A DNA stretch of 13,135 bases, taken from NCBI GenBank assembly GCA_031548675.1, contig JAVBQU010000017.1:1-13135 (forward strand), in the 5' to 3' direction. The position numbers were made by a program, and so were the translations under genes. Shown piece after piece: positions 1-7,852 of the stretch (position 1 is its first letter; each line of letters starts with the position of its first letter). The notes beneath the pieces are model-generated. The model ran no database searches and was not told where the DNA came from. It saw only the letters and a program-made list of their open reading frames with translations. The DNA comes from JAVBQU01 sp031548675. Lineage in GTDB: Bacteria; Bacteroidota; Bacteroidia; Bacteroidales; P3.

Positions 1-1188
1 AACTGGATGGGAACATTGGGTGTTTTTGCCAACTTTATCGCTTATGCTGTAATGGGATATCCTGCGGGTAATTTATTGCAAAAATATGGTTACAAAAAAA
101 CAGCCTTAATTGCAATTGCCGTTGGTTTTATAGGTGTAGGGATTCAAACCTTATCCGGAAGTGTAGGAAGTTTCGGCGTTTATTTGCTAGGAGCTTTCGT
201 TGCCGGATTTTCTATGTGTCTGTTGAATACAGTTGTTAATCCCATGTTGAACAGACTTGGAGGAGGCGGTAATAAAGGAAATCAATTGATACAAATTGGT
301 GGTTCTTTCAACTCTCTTTGCGGTACAGCCGTTATTGTTTTAACAGGTATTCTTATTCCCGAAGGGATAAAAAATGCCCAAATCAGCAATGTATTTCCCT
401 TGATGTTTGCAGCTTTGGCTATCTTTGCTTTTGCATTTCTTGTAATTGCTGTAACTGCCATTCCTGAAAAAGAAAAAGAACAACATACAGCTTCTTCGCA
501 ATCTTCTCAATACAGTGCTTTGTCTTTCCGTCACTTTATTTTAGGTGCAATCGGAATTTTTGTATACGTAGGTGTTGAAGTAGGTATTCCCAATGTATTG
601 AACAAATGGCTGCAAAATCCCGATTTGGATATACTGCAATTGCATGGCTCGGGTAACGCAGAAGCCATTGCCGGTTCTGTAGCTGCAACCTATTGGTTAT
701 TGATGCTTGTAGGCAGACTTTTAGGTGCTGCTATCGGCAGCAAAGTATCTGCCAAAGCAATGTTGGTAGTAGCTTCTGCTATTGGTTTAGTATTAACTTT
801 AGCAGCTATGTTTGCCCCTACCGATATTATGGTTAATTTACCTGTATTCAAAAACGATGCAAACAGTTTATTTGGTTCGGCAAATATTCCTATCAATGCA
901 GCTTTACTGGTTTTCATCGGCTTATGTACTTCTGTAATGTGGGGAGGAATCTTTAACCTTGCCGTAGAAGGCTTAGGCAAATACACCGAAAAAGCTTCTG
1001 GTATCTTTATGGTATTGGTTTGCGGTGGTGGTATTCTTCCGTTATTGCAAAATGCAATCGTTGATTTTACTGGTGGAGGCATGGGCTATCTTACCAGCTA
1101 CTGGGTAATTGTTGCAGGACTTATCTATCTATTGTATTATGCACTCATTGGTTGTAAAAATGTAAATAAAGACATTCCAACAGCTTAA
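1..1188 (+). CDS. MFS sugar permease, FucP/GluP-like, 5'-truncated by the window edge
   Basis: Inner-membrane transporter of the major facilitator superfamily, probably a sugar:proton symporter of the fucose/glucose-galactose permease branch. The frame is open through base 1 (Asn-Trp precede the first visible Met at base 7), so the true start lies outside the window. About eleven hydrophobic segments are visible (numbering from Met at base 7: roughly 2-24, 32-51, 56-77, 101-117, 129-152, 177-194, 224-243, 250-269, 298-320, 332-354, 363-384), which fits a 12-helix MFS protein lacking helix 1. The helix 2-3 loop reads YPAGNLLQKYGYKK, an MFS motif-A-like turn, and NQLIQIGGSFNSLCG resembles the LNLAQTFNSFG stretch of FucP. 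A polar linker (KEKEQHTASSQSSQ, about 155-168) separates the two six-helix halves. The sugar specificity cannot be read from the sequence. A perfect hairpin lies 22 bases after the stop. Confidence 0.85.
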   Translation, partial: NWMGTLGVFANFIAYAVMGYPAGNLLQKYGYKKTALIAIAVGFIGVGIQTLSGSVGSFGVYLLGAFVAGFSMCLLNTVVNPMLNRLGGGGNKGNQLIQIGGSFNSLCGTAVIVLTGILIPEGIKNAQISNVFPLMFAALAIFAFAFLVIAVTAIPEKEKEQHTASSQSSQYSALSFRHFILGAIGIFVYVGVEVGIPNVLNKWLQNPDLDILQLHGSGNAEAIAGSVAATYWLLMLVGRLLGAAIGSKVSAKAMLVVASAIGLVLTLAAMFAPTDIMVNLPVFKNDANSLFGSANIPINAALLVFIGLCTSVMWGGIFNLAVEGLGKYTEKASGIFMVLVCGGGILPLLQNAIVDFTGGGMGYLTSYWVIVAGLIYLLYYALIGCKNVNKDIPTA

Positions 1189-1210
1189 TCATAATAAAGA
1201 CTTTAGATTT

Positions 1211-1250
1211 ATAAAGAAGCCTCATCACAAAAATGATGAGGCTTCTTTAT
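1211..1250. terminator. Perfect 17-bp hairpin, likely bidirectional terminator
   Basis: Arms at 1211-1227 and 1234-1250 are perfectly complementary (17 bp, core AGAAGCCTCATCA) around a six-base loop CAAAAA. The stem edge is A/T-rich on both sides, so each strand ends its stem in a short T-containing run (CTTCTTTAT). It sits between the stop of the plus-strand permease and the stop of the minus-strand fic gene, so it can serve both convergent transcripts. A true poly-U tract is short, so termination strength is inferred from the stem. Confidence 0.85.
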
Positions 1251-1302
1251 ATAGTAATAATGCCAAAATAGTATTTAGAATGGAACCGATTTAAGCATGG
1301 AA

Positions 1303-2700
1303 CTAACTTCCTATTTTCCTTATTTCTTCAATATTATTAAATAGAAAATTTCCTAAGGTTGAAATAATGGTTTTTATTTCACTTTCACTCAGATTTTGGT
1401 GGTAAAGTTTATTAATCGGCTTCTCTCCTCCGGTAAACTTTATTTCATAAGCATTTTGGAAAAAGTCAATAATTATTTCACCTCCACTTATAGATGTATT
1501 ATTATTGAAATTCCTAAGTCCCTGCATATTTACACTTATATTTATTTTTTCCCATAAAAACACATCATTAGAAATTCCCTTTTTTAATGTGTTTATAACA
1601 GATTCGATACTATGAGAATCAGAACTTTTTGTTTCAATGCCAGCACGATGCAGCGTTAATCTTACTATTTTATCTAAGAAAAGTACTTCAAAATTTTTTA
1701 ATTGTTCTTTCCATGCTTCCAGTAGAGGCAATATACTGTTTTCTATTACTAGATCAACTGTATCTTTGTTATGTACCAATTTAATAGTATCATCAGGTTG
1801 TTCGCCTAATTCTTTTTTAAGTAAATGTAACTTCTTTTGCCAATCGTCGGGTTCATCTATGTTTTCACCTTTAGCTGCTCGTATGCCTATTTGTAAAGAC
1901 CAACTTAATTGCTCTTTCATGTAATCCGCAAAAATTTGTATTTGTGCTAACTGAGCTGTAGCCCCGTCGGAAGGTGTTAAACCAACTGCAATATCACAGC
2001 GACGAAGAGTATGGAGGTATTTATCTTTTTCCTCTTTATCACTCTTAATAATAATCATGGGATAATTATGTCGAAGCAATATATAATTAACCAGCAAACG
2101 GGCAATCCGCCCGTTCCCATCTTCAAACGGATGAATACGAATATATCGATAATGAAACAATGCTGCTAATTCAATGGGATGTAAGTTCGCCTTTTCTTCT
2201 TCTTCATTATACCACTTAATCAAGTCGTTCATCATGGCAGGGGTTTCTTCGGGTGTAGCATAATGGAAAATTTCACCCGTAGCCGTTTCTACATGATTTG
2301 GACGTGTTTTATAAGTCCCGATTTTTATTTCTATTCGGGTTGGTTTACCTGAAGGTGTTTTTCCTGTTGTAAAAAATGGTTCGACTAAAATAATTTGATT
2401 AATGTCTCTAATAAAAGTTTCTGATAGTGGACGTTCTTTTTCTTTGGACACTTGCTGTATCAATTTTAAAGCAACATTGTGTGCTTTCATTTCTTCGTAA
2501 TCGCGAAACTTCGCATCACCAGTTGTCTCATCAAAAAATAAAAGCAGTGCAGTTTGCCCATAGGTTAGGGTATTTCCTTCCAAATGGTTAGAATTATAAT
2601 TAAATTCAAGATTAAACTTGCGATTTAACCTCTCTTGATTTTCTGTTGTTAATGGTTGTAATGCAAACCATTGCTTTGAAAGTTGTTCAAGTGTATTCAT
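1303..2700 (-). CDS. Fic-domain protein, class II (probable protein AMPylase)
   Basis: Fic enzymes usually transfer AMP from ATP to a hydroxyl side chain of a target protein. The active-site motif is complete: HPFEDGNGRIAR at residues 190-201, with the catalytic His190, metal-binding Asp194 and phosphate-binding Gly-Asn-Gly-Arg. The inhibitory motif (S/T)xxxE(G/N) is present at the N-terminus as S37-NHL-E41-G42, which places the protein in class II, where Glu41 would block the ATP gamma-phosphate site in cis. A flap-like KIGTYKTRPNHV precedes the active site. Order: Fic_N helices about 1-85, Fic core about 90-260, then about 200 residues (260-465) that I do not recognise and that do not look like the usual short winged-helix tail. 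No separate antitoxin gene is adjacent, as expected for a self-inhibited protein. Start ATG at 2700 follows a TAnnTTTG-type promoter. The target is unknown. Confidence 0.9.
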   Translation of the reverse strand: MNTLEQLSKQWFALQPLTTENQERLNRKFNLEFNYNSNHLEGNTLTYGQTALLLFFDETTGDAKFRDYEEMKAHNVALKLIQQVSKEKERPLSETFIRDINQIILVEPFFTTGKTPSGKPTRIEIKIGTYKTRPNHVETATGEIFHYATPEETPAMMNDLIKWYNEEEEKANLHPIELAALFHYRYIRIHPFEDGNGRIARLLVNYILLRHNYPMIIIKSDKEEKDKYLHTLRRCDIAVGLTPSDGATAQLAQIQIFADYMKEQLSWSLQIGIRAAKGENIDEPDDWQKKLHLLKKELGEQPDDTIKLVHNKDTVDLVIENSILPLLEAWKEQLKNFEVLFLDKIVRLTLHRAGIETKSSDSHSIESVINTLKKGISNDVFLWEKINISVNMQGLRNFNNNTSISGGEIIIDFFQNAYEIKFTGGEKPINKLYHQNLSESEIKTIISTLGNFLFNNIEEIRKIGS

Positions 2701-2773
2701 ATTTCTTGATTTTCAATATTCTTAATGACTTCTGCAATTTTTTAATATGAATCAATTTTATATCAATTGTTTG

Positions 2774-2781
2774 CAAATGTA
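2774..2781 (-). promoter_or_regulatory. Probable -7 promoter element for fic
   Basis: Read on the minus strand this is TACATTTG, an exact match to the Bacteroidota -7 consensus TAnnTTTG. It lies 73 bases upstream of the fic ATG, giving a leader of roughly 65 bases. I see no clear TTTG-like -33 element at the right distance, so the assignment rests on the -7 box and its position. Confidence 0.5.
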
Positions 2782-2873
2782 CAAAAAGCTAAAAGAAGTA
2801 TTTAATTTATTCTGATAAATAATTTATAATCACATTTACATTGATGATAAAACATCCGAAAAAATGTAATAAA

Positions 2874-2907
2874 ATTGCTCAAAACAGTGGTTTTAATTTT
2901 ATCTTTG
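2874..2907 (+). promoter_or_regulatory. Probable promoter for the transglutaminase-like lipoprotein
   Basis: TATCTTTG at 2900-2907 matches the Bacteroidota -7 element TAnnTTTG exactly. ATTGC at 2874-2878 is a plausible degenerate -33 box with about 21 bases between. The leader to the ATG at 2976 would be about 60 bases. The 275-base gap 2701-2975 between the divergent fic and lipoprotein genes otherwise holds only AT-rich sequence with no hairpin or small gene that I can support. Confidence 0.55.
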
Positions 2908-2975
2908 CATTAAGATTGAATTTTTCTAATTTCTGAAAATACCATTATTTCATAATATTCTAATACTCATTGAAA

Positions 2976-5603
2976 ATGAAAAAACTAAGTATTATTACAA
3001 GTATGGCATTTCTTGTATGTGTAATGTTTGCCTGCCAAAAAGAAAAACATTTTATTACCGATGCGAAATATCGCACTATGGTTGAAAAACGGTTTGATGC
3101 TACCAAAAAGCTGGCAAATAATCGTTCTGAAGCTTTGTTTTCTGTTTTCAATCAAAATTTGAGTTTAGAAGAAAAAGAAGCCCTTCAATTTTTGTATGCT
3201 TTTATGTCTTTAAGCGATTTGGCAGATTACAACGGCGATTTCTATTTAAAACAAGTCCGCTCTGCCTTTGCTGCCCGCGATACTTTTGCTTGGGGTAAAA
3301 AAGTTCCCGAAGATATTTTCAGGCATTTTGTGCTGCCTCCCCGTGTAAACAACGAAAATATGGATACAGCCCGTATGGCTTTTTTCGGGGAATTGAAAGA
3401 CCGGATTAAAAACATGTCGATGTACGATGCAGCCTTAGAGGTAAATGTATGGTGCAACGAAAAAGTTGCTTATAAAGCATCGGACGGTAGAACAAGTTCT
3501 CCTTTGGCAACTTGTAAATCGGCTATCGGACGTTGCGGCGAAGAAAGCACTTTTACTGTTACAGCCATGCGTGCTGTAGGAATTCCTGCCCGTCAAATTT
3601 ATACTCCGCGTTGGGCTCATTGTGATGATAACCATGCTTGGGTTGAAGTTTGGGTAGATGGAAAATGGTATTTCTTAGGAGCTTGCGAACCTAGTCCGAA
3701 ACTCAATATGGGTTGGTTTGCCATACCTTCTACACGTACCATGCTTACCCAAACCAATGTGTATGGAAAATATGAAAGCAGTGAAGAAGTTTTGGTAGAA
3801 AATGATTTATTTACCCGTATCAATCTCCTGCACAATTATGCTCCTACCAAACGTTTGTTTGTAAAAGTTTTAGATGCAAATAATCAAGTAGTGGAAAATG
3901 CGAATGTAGAATTTCAATTGTATAATTATTCGGAATTTTATCCGCTGGCAACCAAGAAAACCGATAAAAACGGCTATTGTTCTCTCAATACCGGATTGGG
4001 GGATTTGTTGATTTGGGCTAATAAAGGGAATACTTTTGGTTTCGAAAAAGCTGATATGCGGCTTATTGATACACTAAAAATCGTATTGAATAAAAATGCA
4101 AACCAATCTTATGAATTATCCTTGAATTTTACACCTCCTGTTCCCGGAACAACTGGAGAAAATGTGGATTCGGCACAAATAAAACAATGCAATGCCCGTA
4201 TCAAAAAATGCAATGCTATTCGCGAGGCATACGAACATACATTTATGGACGAAGCGAAAGCGAAAGCATTTGCCCAACAATACAATTATAATATTGATAG
4301 TACGGTTTCCATTTTAGTTAAGAGCAGAGGAAACCATGAGGAAATTAAGAAATTTATGTCAAGTGTTTCGGCAAATCTAAAACCTTACGTTTTATCATTA
4401 TTGCTCGATGGCATTTATGAAAAAGACTTACGCGATACAAAAGCCGAATATCTTTTCGACCATTTGAATAATGCCGTAATCAATCCTCAATATGATTTGG
4501 AAACTCTTGCAAAATATGTAATCAATCCCCGTGTACAACTGGAAATGGTAAAGCCCTATAAAGCTTATTTCCAATCTAAATTCGGGAAAAATACTTTTAC
4601 CAATCCGCAAGCTGTTGCAGAATGGATAAAAAAGAATATCAATATTAATGATGATGCCAATGCAGGAAGCCGTTGCCAATTAACCCCTGTAGGAGTTTAT
4701 GAATTGAAGGTTTCGGATAAACGTTCTCGCGACATTTTCTTTGTTGCTCTATGCCGTAGTTTCGGATTTCCTGCCCGCATGGATTTGGCAAGTTTAGTAC
4801 CCCAGTATTTGGATAACGGAAAATGGACTGATGTAAAGTTTGAAACTGAAAATACAGCTATTGCTCCTAAAGGGAAATTGGTAATCAGTTCCGACAAAAA
4901 ATCGGCGATTGCGAAACCGGAATATTACATCCATTATACCATAGAACGTTTTAATGACGGTAAATATCGTTCTTTGGATTATGAATACGACAATTCATTG
5001 CAAAAACTACCTGCCACGCTCGAAGTGGATGCCGGAAACTATTTGATGGTAACCGGAAATCGTGCTGCTGATGGTTCTGTATTTACACAATTAAAATTCT
5101 TTACCTTAGGGGCACAAGAAACGAAAGATATGCCTGTTTTTGTCCGCGAAGCTATACTAGAAAGAAAAGTGGAAGGACAATTGGATATGGCTCAAAAATT
5201 ACAGGTACTTAATCAAGCTAAAGAAGTAAAACTTTCGGATTTGATTTCGAAAAAGGGTACGATTCTGATGTGGATAGAACCCAACAAAGAGCCTACCCGC
5301 CACGTAGTGGTTGAAATGCAGAATCTGAAAAAAGAAATGGAAGCTTGGGGAGGAACTATCACTATGATTTTGAAACCGGAATATGTAAGTATGTTTAATC
5401 CGAAATCATTTGAAAATCTACCGAAACAAACTCGTTTTTATGTAGATTCTCAACATATTTTCGACCAAGTGCAAGCTCAATTAAAAGATAAACTGCAAGG
5501 CGGTATGCCTGTGGTTATAGCCGTTTCGGATAAAGGAGAAATATTTTTCCATTCTGCCGGCTACCGTATCGGCTTACCTGAACAATTGATGAAATTGTTT
5601 TAA
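2976..5603 (+). CDS. Transglutaminase-like lipoprotein with degenerate second transglutaminase fold and thioredoxin-like C-terminus
   Basis: A cell-envelope protein with a papain-like transglutaminase core; such domains in bacteria act as cysteine peptidases or amidases or crosslinkers, and the substrate here is unknown. I start at ATG 2976; a TTG two codons upstream (2970) is possible. The N-terminus MKKLSIITSMAFLVCVMFA-C is a lipoprotein signal, with the acylated Cys followed by QKEK. Core: Cys187 in RCGEES, His220 in NHAWVEVW, and LGACEP (Glu238) where many relatives have Asp. Next comes a beta-rich carboxypeptidase-regulatory-like segment (about 285-355). Residues about 550-620 resemble a second transglutaminase fold (SRDIFFVALCRSFGFPAR) without catalytic Cys or His. 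The last 110 residues resemble a TlpA/thioredoxin fold (LMWIEPNKEP near 764-773, then PVVIAVSDKGEIFFHSAGY) lacking CxxC. At 875 residues it is long but intact. Confidence 0.85.
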   Translation: MKKLSIITSMAFLVCVMFACQKEKHFITDAKYRTMVEKRFDATKKLANNRSEALFSVFNQNLSLEEKEALQFLYAFMSLSDLADYNGDFYLKQVRSAFAARDTFAWGKKVPEDIFRHFVLPPRVNNENMDTARMAFFGELKDRIKNMSMYDAALEVNVWCNEKVAYKASDGRTSSPLATCKSAIGRCGEESTFTVTAMRAVGIPARQIYTPRWAHCDDNHAWVEVWVDGKWYFLGACEPSPKLNMGWFAIPSTRTMLTQTNVYGKYESSEEVLVENDLFTRINLLHNYAPTKRLFVKVLDANNQVVENANVEFQLYNYSEFYPLATKKTDKNGYCSLNTGLGDLLIWANKGNTFGFEKADMRLIDTLKIVLNKNANQSYELSLNFTPPVPGTTGENVDSAQIKQCNARIKKCNAIREAYEHTFMDEAKAKAFAQQYNYNIDSTVSILVKSRGNHEEIKKFMSSVSANLKPYVLSLLLDGIYEKDLRDTKAEYLFDHLNNAVINPQYDLETLAKYVINPRVQLEMVKPYKAYFQSKFGKNTFTNPQAVAEWIKKNININDDANAGSRCQLTPVGVYELKVSDKRSRDIFFVALCRSFGFPARMDLASLVPQYLDNGKWTDVKFETENTAIAPKGKLVISSDKKSAIAKPEYYIHYTIERFNDGKYRSLDYEYDNSLQKLPATLEVDAGNYLMVTGNRAADGSVFTQLKFFTLGAQETKDMPVFVREAILERKVEGQLDMAQKLQVLNQAKEVKLSDLISKKGTILMWIEPNKEPTRHVVVEMQNLKKEMEAWGGTITMILKPEYVSMFNPKSFENLPKQTRFYVDSQHIFDQVQAQLKDKLQGGMPVVIAVSDKGEIFFHSAGYRIGLPEQLMKLF

Positions 5604-5647
5604 GAATGAATTATCCGAAATATGTATATTAAAATATGATTTAGCAT

Positions 5648-5655
5648 TATATTTA
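5648..5655 (+). promoter_or_regulatory. Weak -7-like element before ilvA
   Basis: TATATTTA differs from TAnnTTTG only in the last base and is followed by C. It lies 21 bases before the ilvA ATG. No -33 match is evident. The 72-base gap after the lipoprotein gene has no terminator hairpin, so read-through from upstream is also possible. Confidence 0.25.
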
Positions 5656-5675
5656 CATCATCATACATTGAAAAA

Positions 5676-6905
5676 ATGGAAAATAAAGAAATCAATATTC
5701 CCAAATTTAGTGAGATAGAACATGCCAAACGGCTAATGAAAGGGCATTTGAAAGTAACTCCTTTGGAATACAGTAAAACTTTTTCAAAGATGTCGGGAGC
5801 CAATGTATTTATGAAACTTGAAAATTTTCAAACTACGGGTTCTTTTAAAGTGCGTGGTGCATACAACAAAATATCACAATTGGGCGATGAAGCCAAAGAA
5901 TGCGGCGTAGTTTGTGCTTCGGCAGGCAACCACGCACAAGGGGTTGCATACGCGGCTACCCAAAGAGGCATTAAAAGTACCATTTTTATGCCTTTATTCA
6001 CACCTCCCTTAAAAGTAATAGCTACACGAGGTTATGGTGCTGATGTACGCTTAATCGGCGATACTTTTGATGATGCTAAAAAAGAAGCTTTGAAATTTTG
6101 CGAAGAACAAAATGCCATTTTTGTGCATCCTTTCGATGACAACGATATTATATCTGGACAGGGAACTATCGGATTGGAAATTTACGACCAATGTGATGAT
6201 ATTCATGCAGTTTTTGTACCTGTGGGCGGAGGAGGTTTAATTGCAGGGATTGCCATTGCTGTAAAATCTATCAATCCTGATATAAAGGTTATAGGTGTTG
6301 AGCCGGAACATGCTGATTCCATGTTTAAAACGGTACAGAACAAACAGATTGTTACTTTAGATTCTGTAAATACGATTGCGGATGGTATTGCTGTAAAAAC
6401 AGTAGGAAATATAACATACGAAGTTGTAAAACAATATGTGGATGATATAATCACGGTTAATGACAATGATATTGCACGGGCTACTTATCTGATGCTTCAG
6501 CGTGCCAAAATATTGGCTGAACCGGCAGGGGCAACTGCTATGGCAGGTATATTAAGTAATAAAATTAATATTGAAGGAAAAACGGTAGTTCCGGTTATTT
6601 CAGGCGGAAATATCAATATGCTACTACTTAATCAAATCATAGAAAAGGGTTTGATGATGGAGAATTTAAGGGCAAGAATAGCGGTAACAATTCCGGATCA
6701 GTCGGGAGAACTTAAGAAAATCATCAATATTTTGGATAACACCCGTTCTAATATTCAGGATATTGTACACGAGCGTTCGGTAAGCAGGGTTCCTGTAGGG
6801 TTTGTTTTAGTGATTATTACTTTTGGACTGCAAAATCCGGAACAATTATCTATGATTGAAACTGAGCTGAAGAAGAGGAATTTGGAGTATAAGATTATGA
6901 ATTAA
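5676..6905 (+). CDS. ilvA: Threonine ammonia-lyase (threonine dehydratase) with C-terminal ACT domain
   Basis: PLP-dependent cytoplasmic enzyme converting L-threonine to 2-oxobutanoate and ammonia, the first committed step towards isoleucine or a threonine degradation route. The PLP lysine is K58 in TGSFKVRGAYNK. SAGNHAQG (82-89) is the substrate/PLP loop and the glycine-rich phosphate cup GGGGLIAG starts at 184. Residues about 330-409 (ARIAVTIPDQSGELKK...) form an ACT-like regulatory domain. The total of 409 residues matches the roughly 400-residue single-ACT type (anaerobically or catabolically named TdcB/IlvA-like enzymes) rather than the 510-residue double-ACT enzyme of enteric bacteria, so allosteric control may differ from classical isoleucine inhibition. 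The following gene starts 9 bases after the stop. No other branched-chain biosynthesis genes are in the window, so the catabolic versus biosynthetic role is open. Confidence 0.93.
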   Translation: MENKEINIPKFSEIEHAKRLMKGHLKVTPLEYSKTFSKMSGANVFMKLENFQTTGSFKVRGAYNKISQLGDEAKECGVVCASAGNHAQGVAYAATQRGIKSTIFMPLFTPPLKVIATRGYGADVRLIGDTFDDAKKEALKFCEEQNAIFVHPFDDNDIISGQGTIGLEIYDQCDDIHAVFVPVGGGGLIAGIAIAVKSINPDIKVIGVEPEHADSMFKTVQNKQIVTLDSVNTIADGIAVKTVGNITYEVVKQYVDDIITVNDNDIARATYLMLQRAKILAEPAGATAMAGILSNKINIEGKTVVPVISGGNINMLLLNQIIEKGLMMENLRARIAVTIPDQSGELKKIINILDNTRSNIQDIVHERSVSRVPVGFVLVIITFGLQNPEQLSMIETELKKRNLEYKIMN

Positions 6906-6914
6906 ATATTAGCT

Positions 6915-7190
6915 GTGGTAACAACCGATAATCAATTGGAATTAACTTCTTTGCCCAACATCGGAAAAGTTTTAGCTGAAAGGCTAATGCAAGCCGGCAT
7001 TGCTACACCGGATGATTTGCGGGCTATCGGTAGCAAAAATGCGTTTATCTGTATTAAAACTATTGATAGCGGAGCTTGTCTAAGTATGCTTTATGCTTTG
7101 GAAGGAGCTGTACAAAATATCCGCTGGCACGATTTGGACGTGAACAAAAAATCTCAACTCAAGACATTTTATAATTTGACAAATACATAA
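6915..7190 (+). CDS. Stand-alone TfoX/Sxy C-terminal-domain protein
   Basis: A 91-residue protein matching only the C-terminal half of TfoX/Sxy competence regulators. The first 45 residues, ELTSLPNIGKVLAERLMQAG then IATPDDLRAIGSKNAF, give the helix-hairpin-helix-like signature of this domain, and LYALEGAVQNIRWHDL is the conserved second half. No N-terminal TfoX domain is present, so it is a single-domain member whose function is not established; a nucleic-acid or protein contact role would be inference. The start is taken as GTG 6915, the only good initiator between the in-frame ilvA stop at 6903 and conserved residues; ATA 6906 is the only other candidate I see. It lies in a tight cluster, 9 bases after ilvA and 4 bases before the folate gene, which suggests co-transcription. 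Confidence 0.8.
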   Translation: MVTTDNQLELTSLPNIGKVLAERLMQAGIATPDDLRAIGSKNAFICIKTIDSGACLSMLYALEGAVQNIRWHDLDVNKKSQLKTFYNLTNT

Positions 7191-7194
7191 ATTT

Positions 7195-7740
7195 ATGTCG
7201 GTACAATCTCAAAAACAAGAACTTCGGAAACAGGTTAAAGAGTTAAAAGACAAGATATGTGTTTTTGACAGAGCTATGTTTTCGGCAAATATTATGCGGA
7301 AGGTGGAAAGTGATGAGGATTTTCAACAAGCTAAAACCATAATGTGCTATTGGGCTATGAAAGATGAGGTTCAAACAAAGGATTTTATACTTAAATGGCA
7401 TAAGGAAAAGCAATTTGTTCTCCCTGTTGTGGAAGGCGATTTTTTGAAATTGAGAAAATTTGAGGGTATTGAAAATATGCAGTCTTCTACTTCGTATAAT
7501 ATACAAGAACCTACGGGAGCTTATTTCGAAGAACCGGAAGCTATAGATTTAGTAATTGTACCGGGCATAGCATTTGATAAGCAAATGAACAGGATGGGAA
7601 GAGGAAAAGCTTACTATGATAAGTTTCTTAGAAATCTTACGGTAAAGAAAATAGGAATCTGCTACAGCGTCCAGCTTTTCGACGAGATTCCGCATGAGGA
7701 TACGGATATAAAAATGGATAAGGTTTATACGGAGTTTTAG
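7195..7740 (+). CDS. 5-formyltetrahydrofolate cyclo-ligase
   Basis: ATP-dependent cytoplasmic enzyme that converts 5-formyltetrahydrofolate to 5,10-methenyltetrahydrofolate, returning a folate storage or dead-end form to one-carbon metabolism. Family marks are the basic N-terminus KQELRKQVKELKD (residues 7-19), the mid-protein VIVPGIAFDKQMNRMG, and the C-terminal GRGKAYYDKFL at 135-146 or so, which corresponds to the usual G-x-GGGYYDR signature. Here Lys138-Ala139 replace the two glycines, a tolerated variant in many relatives as far as I recall. The length of 181 residues is normal. It starts 4 bases after the TfoX-domain gene, so it probably shares the ilvA transcript. The E. coli name for this family is ygfA; Bacteroidota copies are usually left unnamed. 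Confidence 0.92.
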   Translation: MSVQSQKQELRKQVKELKDKICVFDRAMFSANIMRKVESDEDFQQAKTIMCYWAMKDEVQTKDFILKWHKEKQFVLPVVEGDFLKLRKFEGIENMQSSTSYNIQEPTGAYFEEPEAIDLVIVPGIAFDKQMNRMGRGKAYYDKFLRNLTVKKIGICYSVQLFDEIPHEDTDIKMDKVYTEF

Positions 7741-7789
7741 ATCTTAAACTAAATTATCGATAGTAAAAAATAAGAACCAAATTATACCG

Positions 7790-7797
7790 TTATTTTG
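7790..7797 (+). promoter_or_regulatory. Possible -7 element before lnt
   Basis: TTATTTTG matches TAnnTTTG at all but the second position and is followed by C. Transcription from it would start close to 7803, which would put the hairpin at 7802-7830 at the very 5' end of the lnt mRNA. No convincing -33 element is visible. Confidence 0.3.
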
Positions 7798-7801
7798 CTA
7801 G

Positions 7802-7830
7802 TGAAGGGGTGACTTAAAGTCACCCCTTCA
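7802..7830. terminator. 13-bp perfect GC-rich hairpin between the folate gene and lnt
   Basis: TGAAGGGGTGACT (7802-7814) and AGTCACCCCTTCA (7818-7830) pair perfectly around TAA (or an 11-bp stem with a TTAAA loop). It lies 61 bases after the folate gene stop and 22 bases before the lnt ATG. Neither strand has a U-run after the stem, so it is not a textbook intrinsic terminator. It may end the ilvA cluster, protect or attenuate the lnt leader, or be a dispersed palindromic element. Confidence 0.5.
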
Positions 7831-7852
7831 ACTAAACTCAAAATTAAACATA

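Noticed and set aside
690..1082. 130-codon antisense frame inside the sugar permease gene
   Set aside because: It mirrors a strongly supported membrane-protein gene and has no promoter or domain; it is a composition shadow.
1303..2700. Fic toxin-antitoxin operon
   Set aside because: No small antitoxin gene lies beside it, and the inhibitory motif is within the Fic protein itself, so a two-gene system is not supported.
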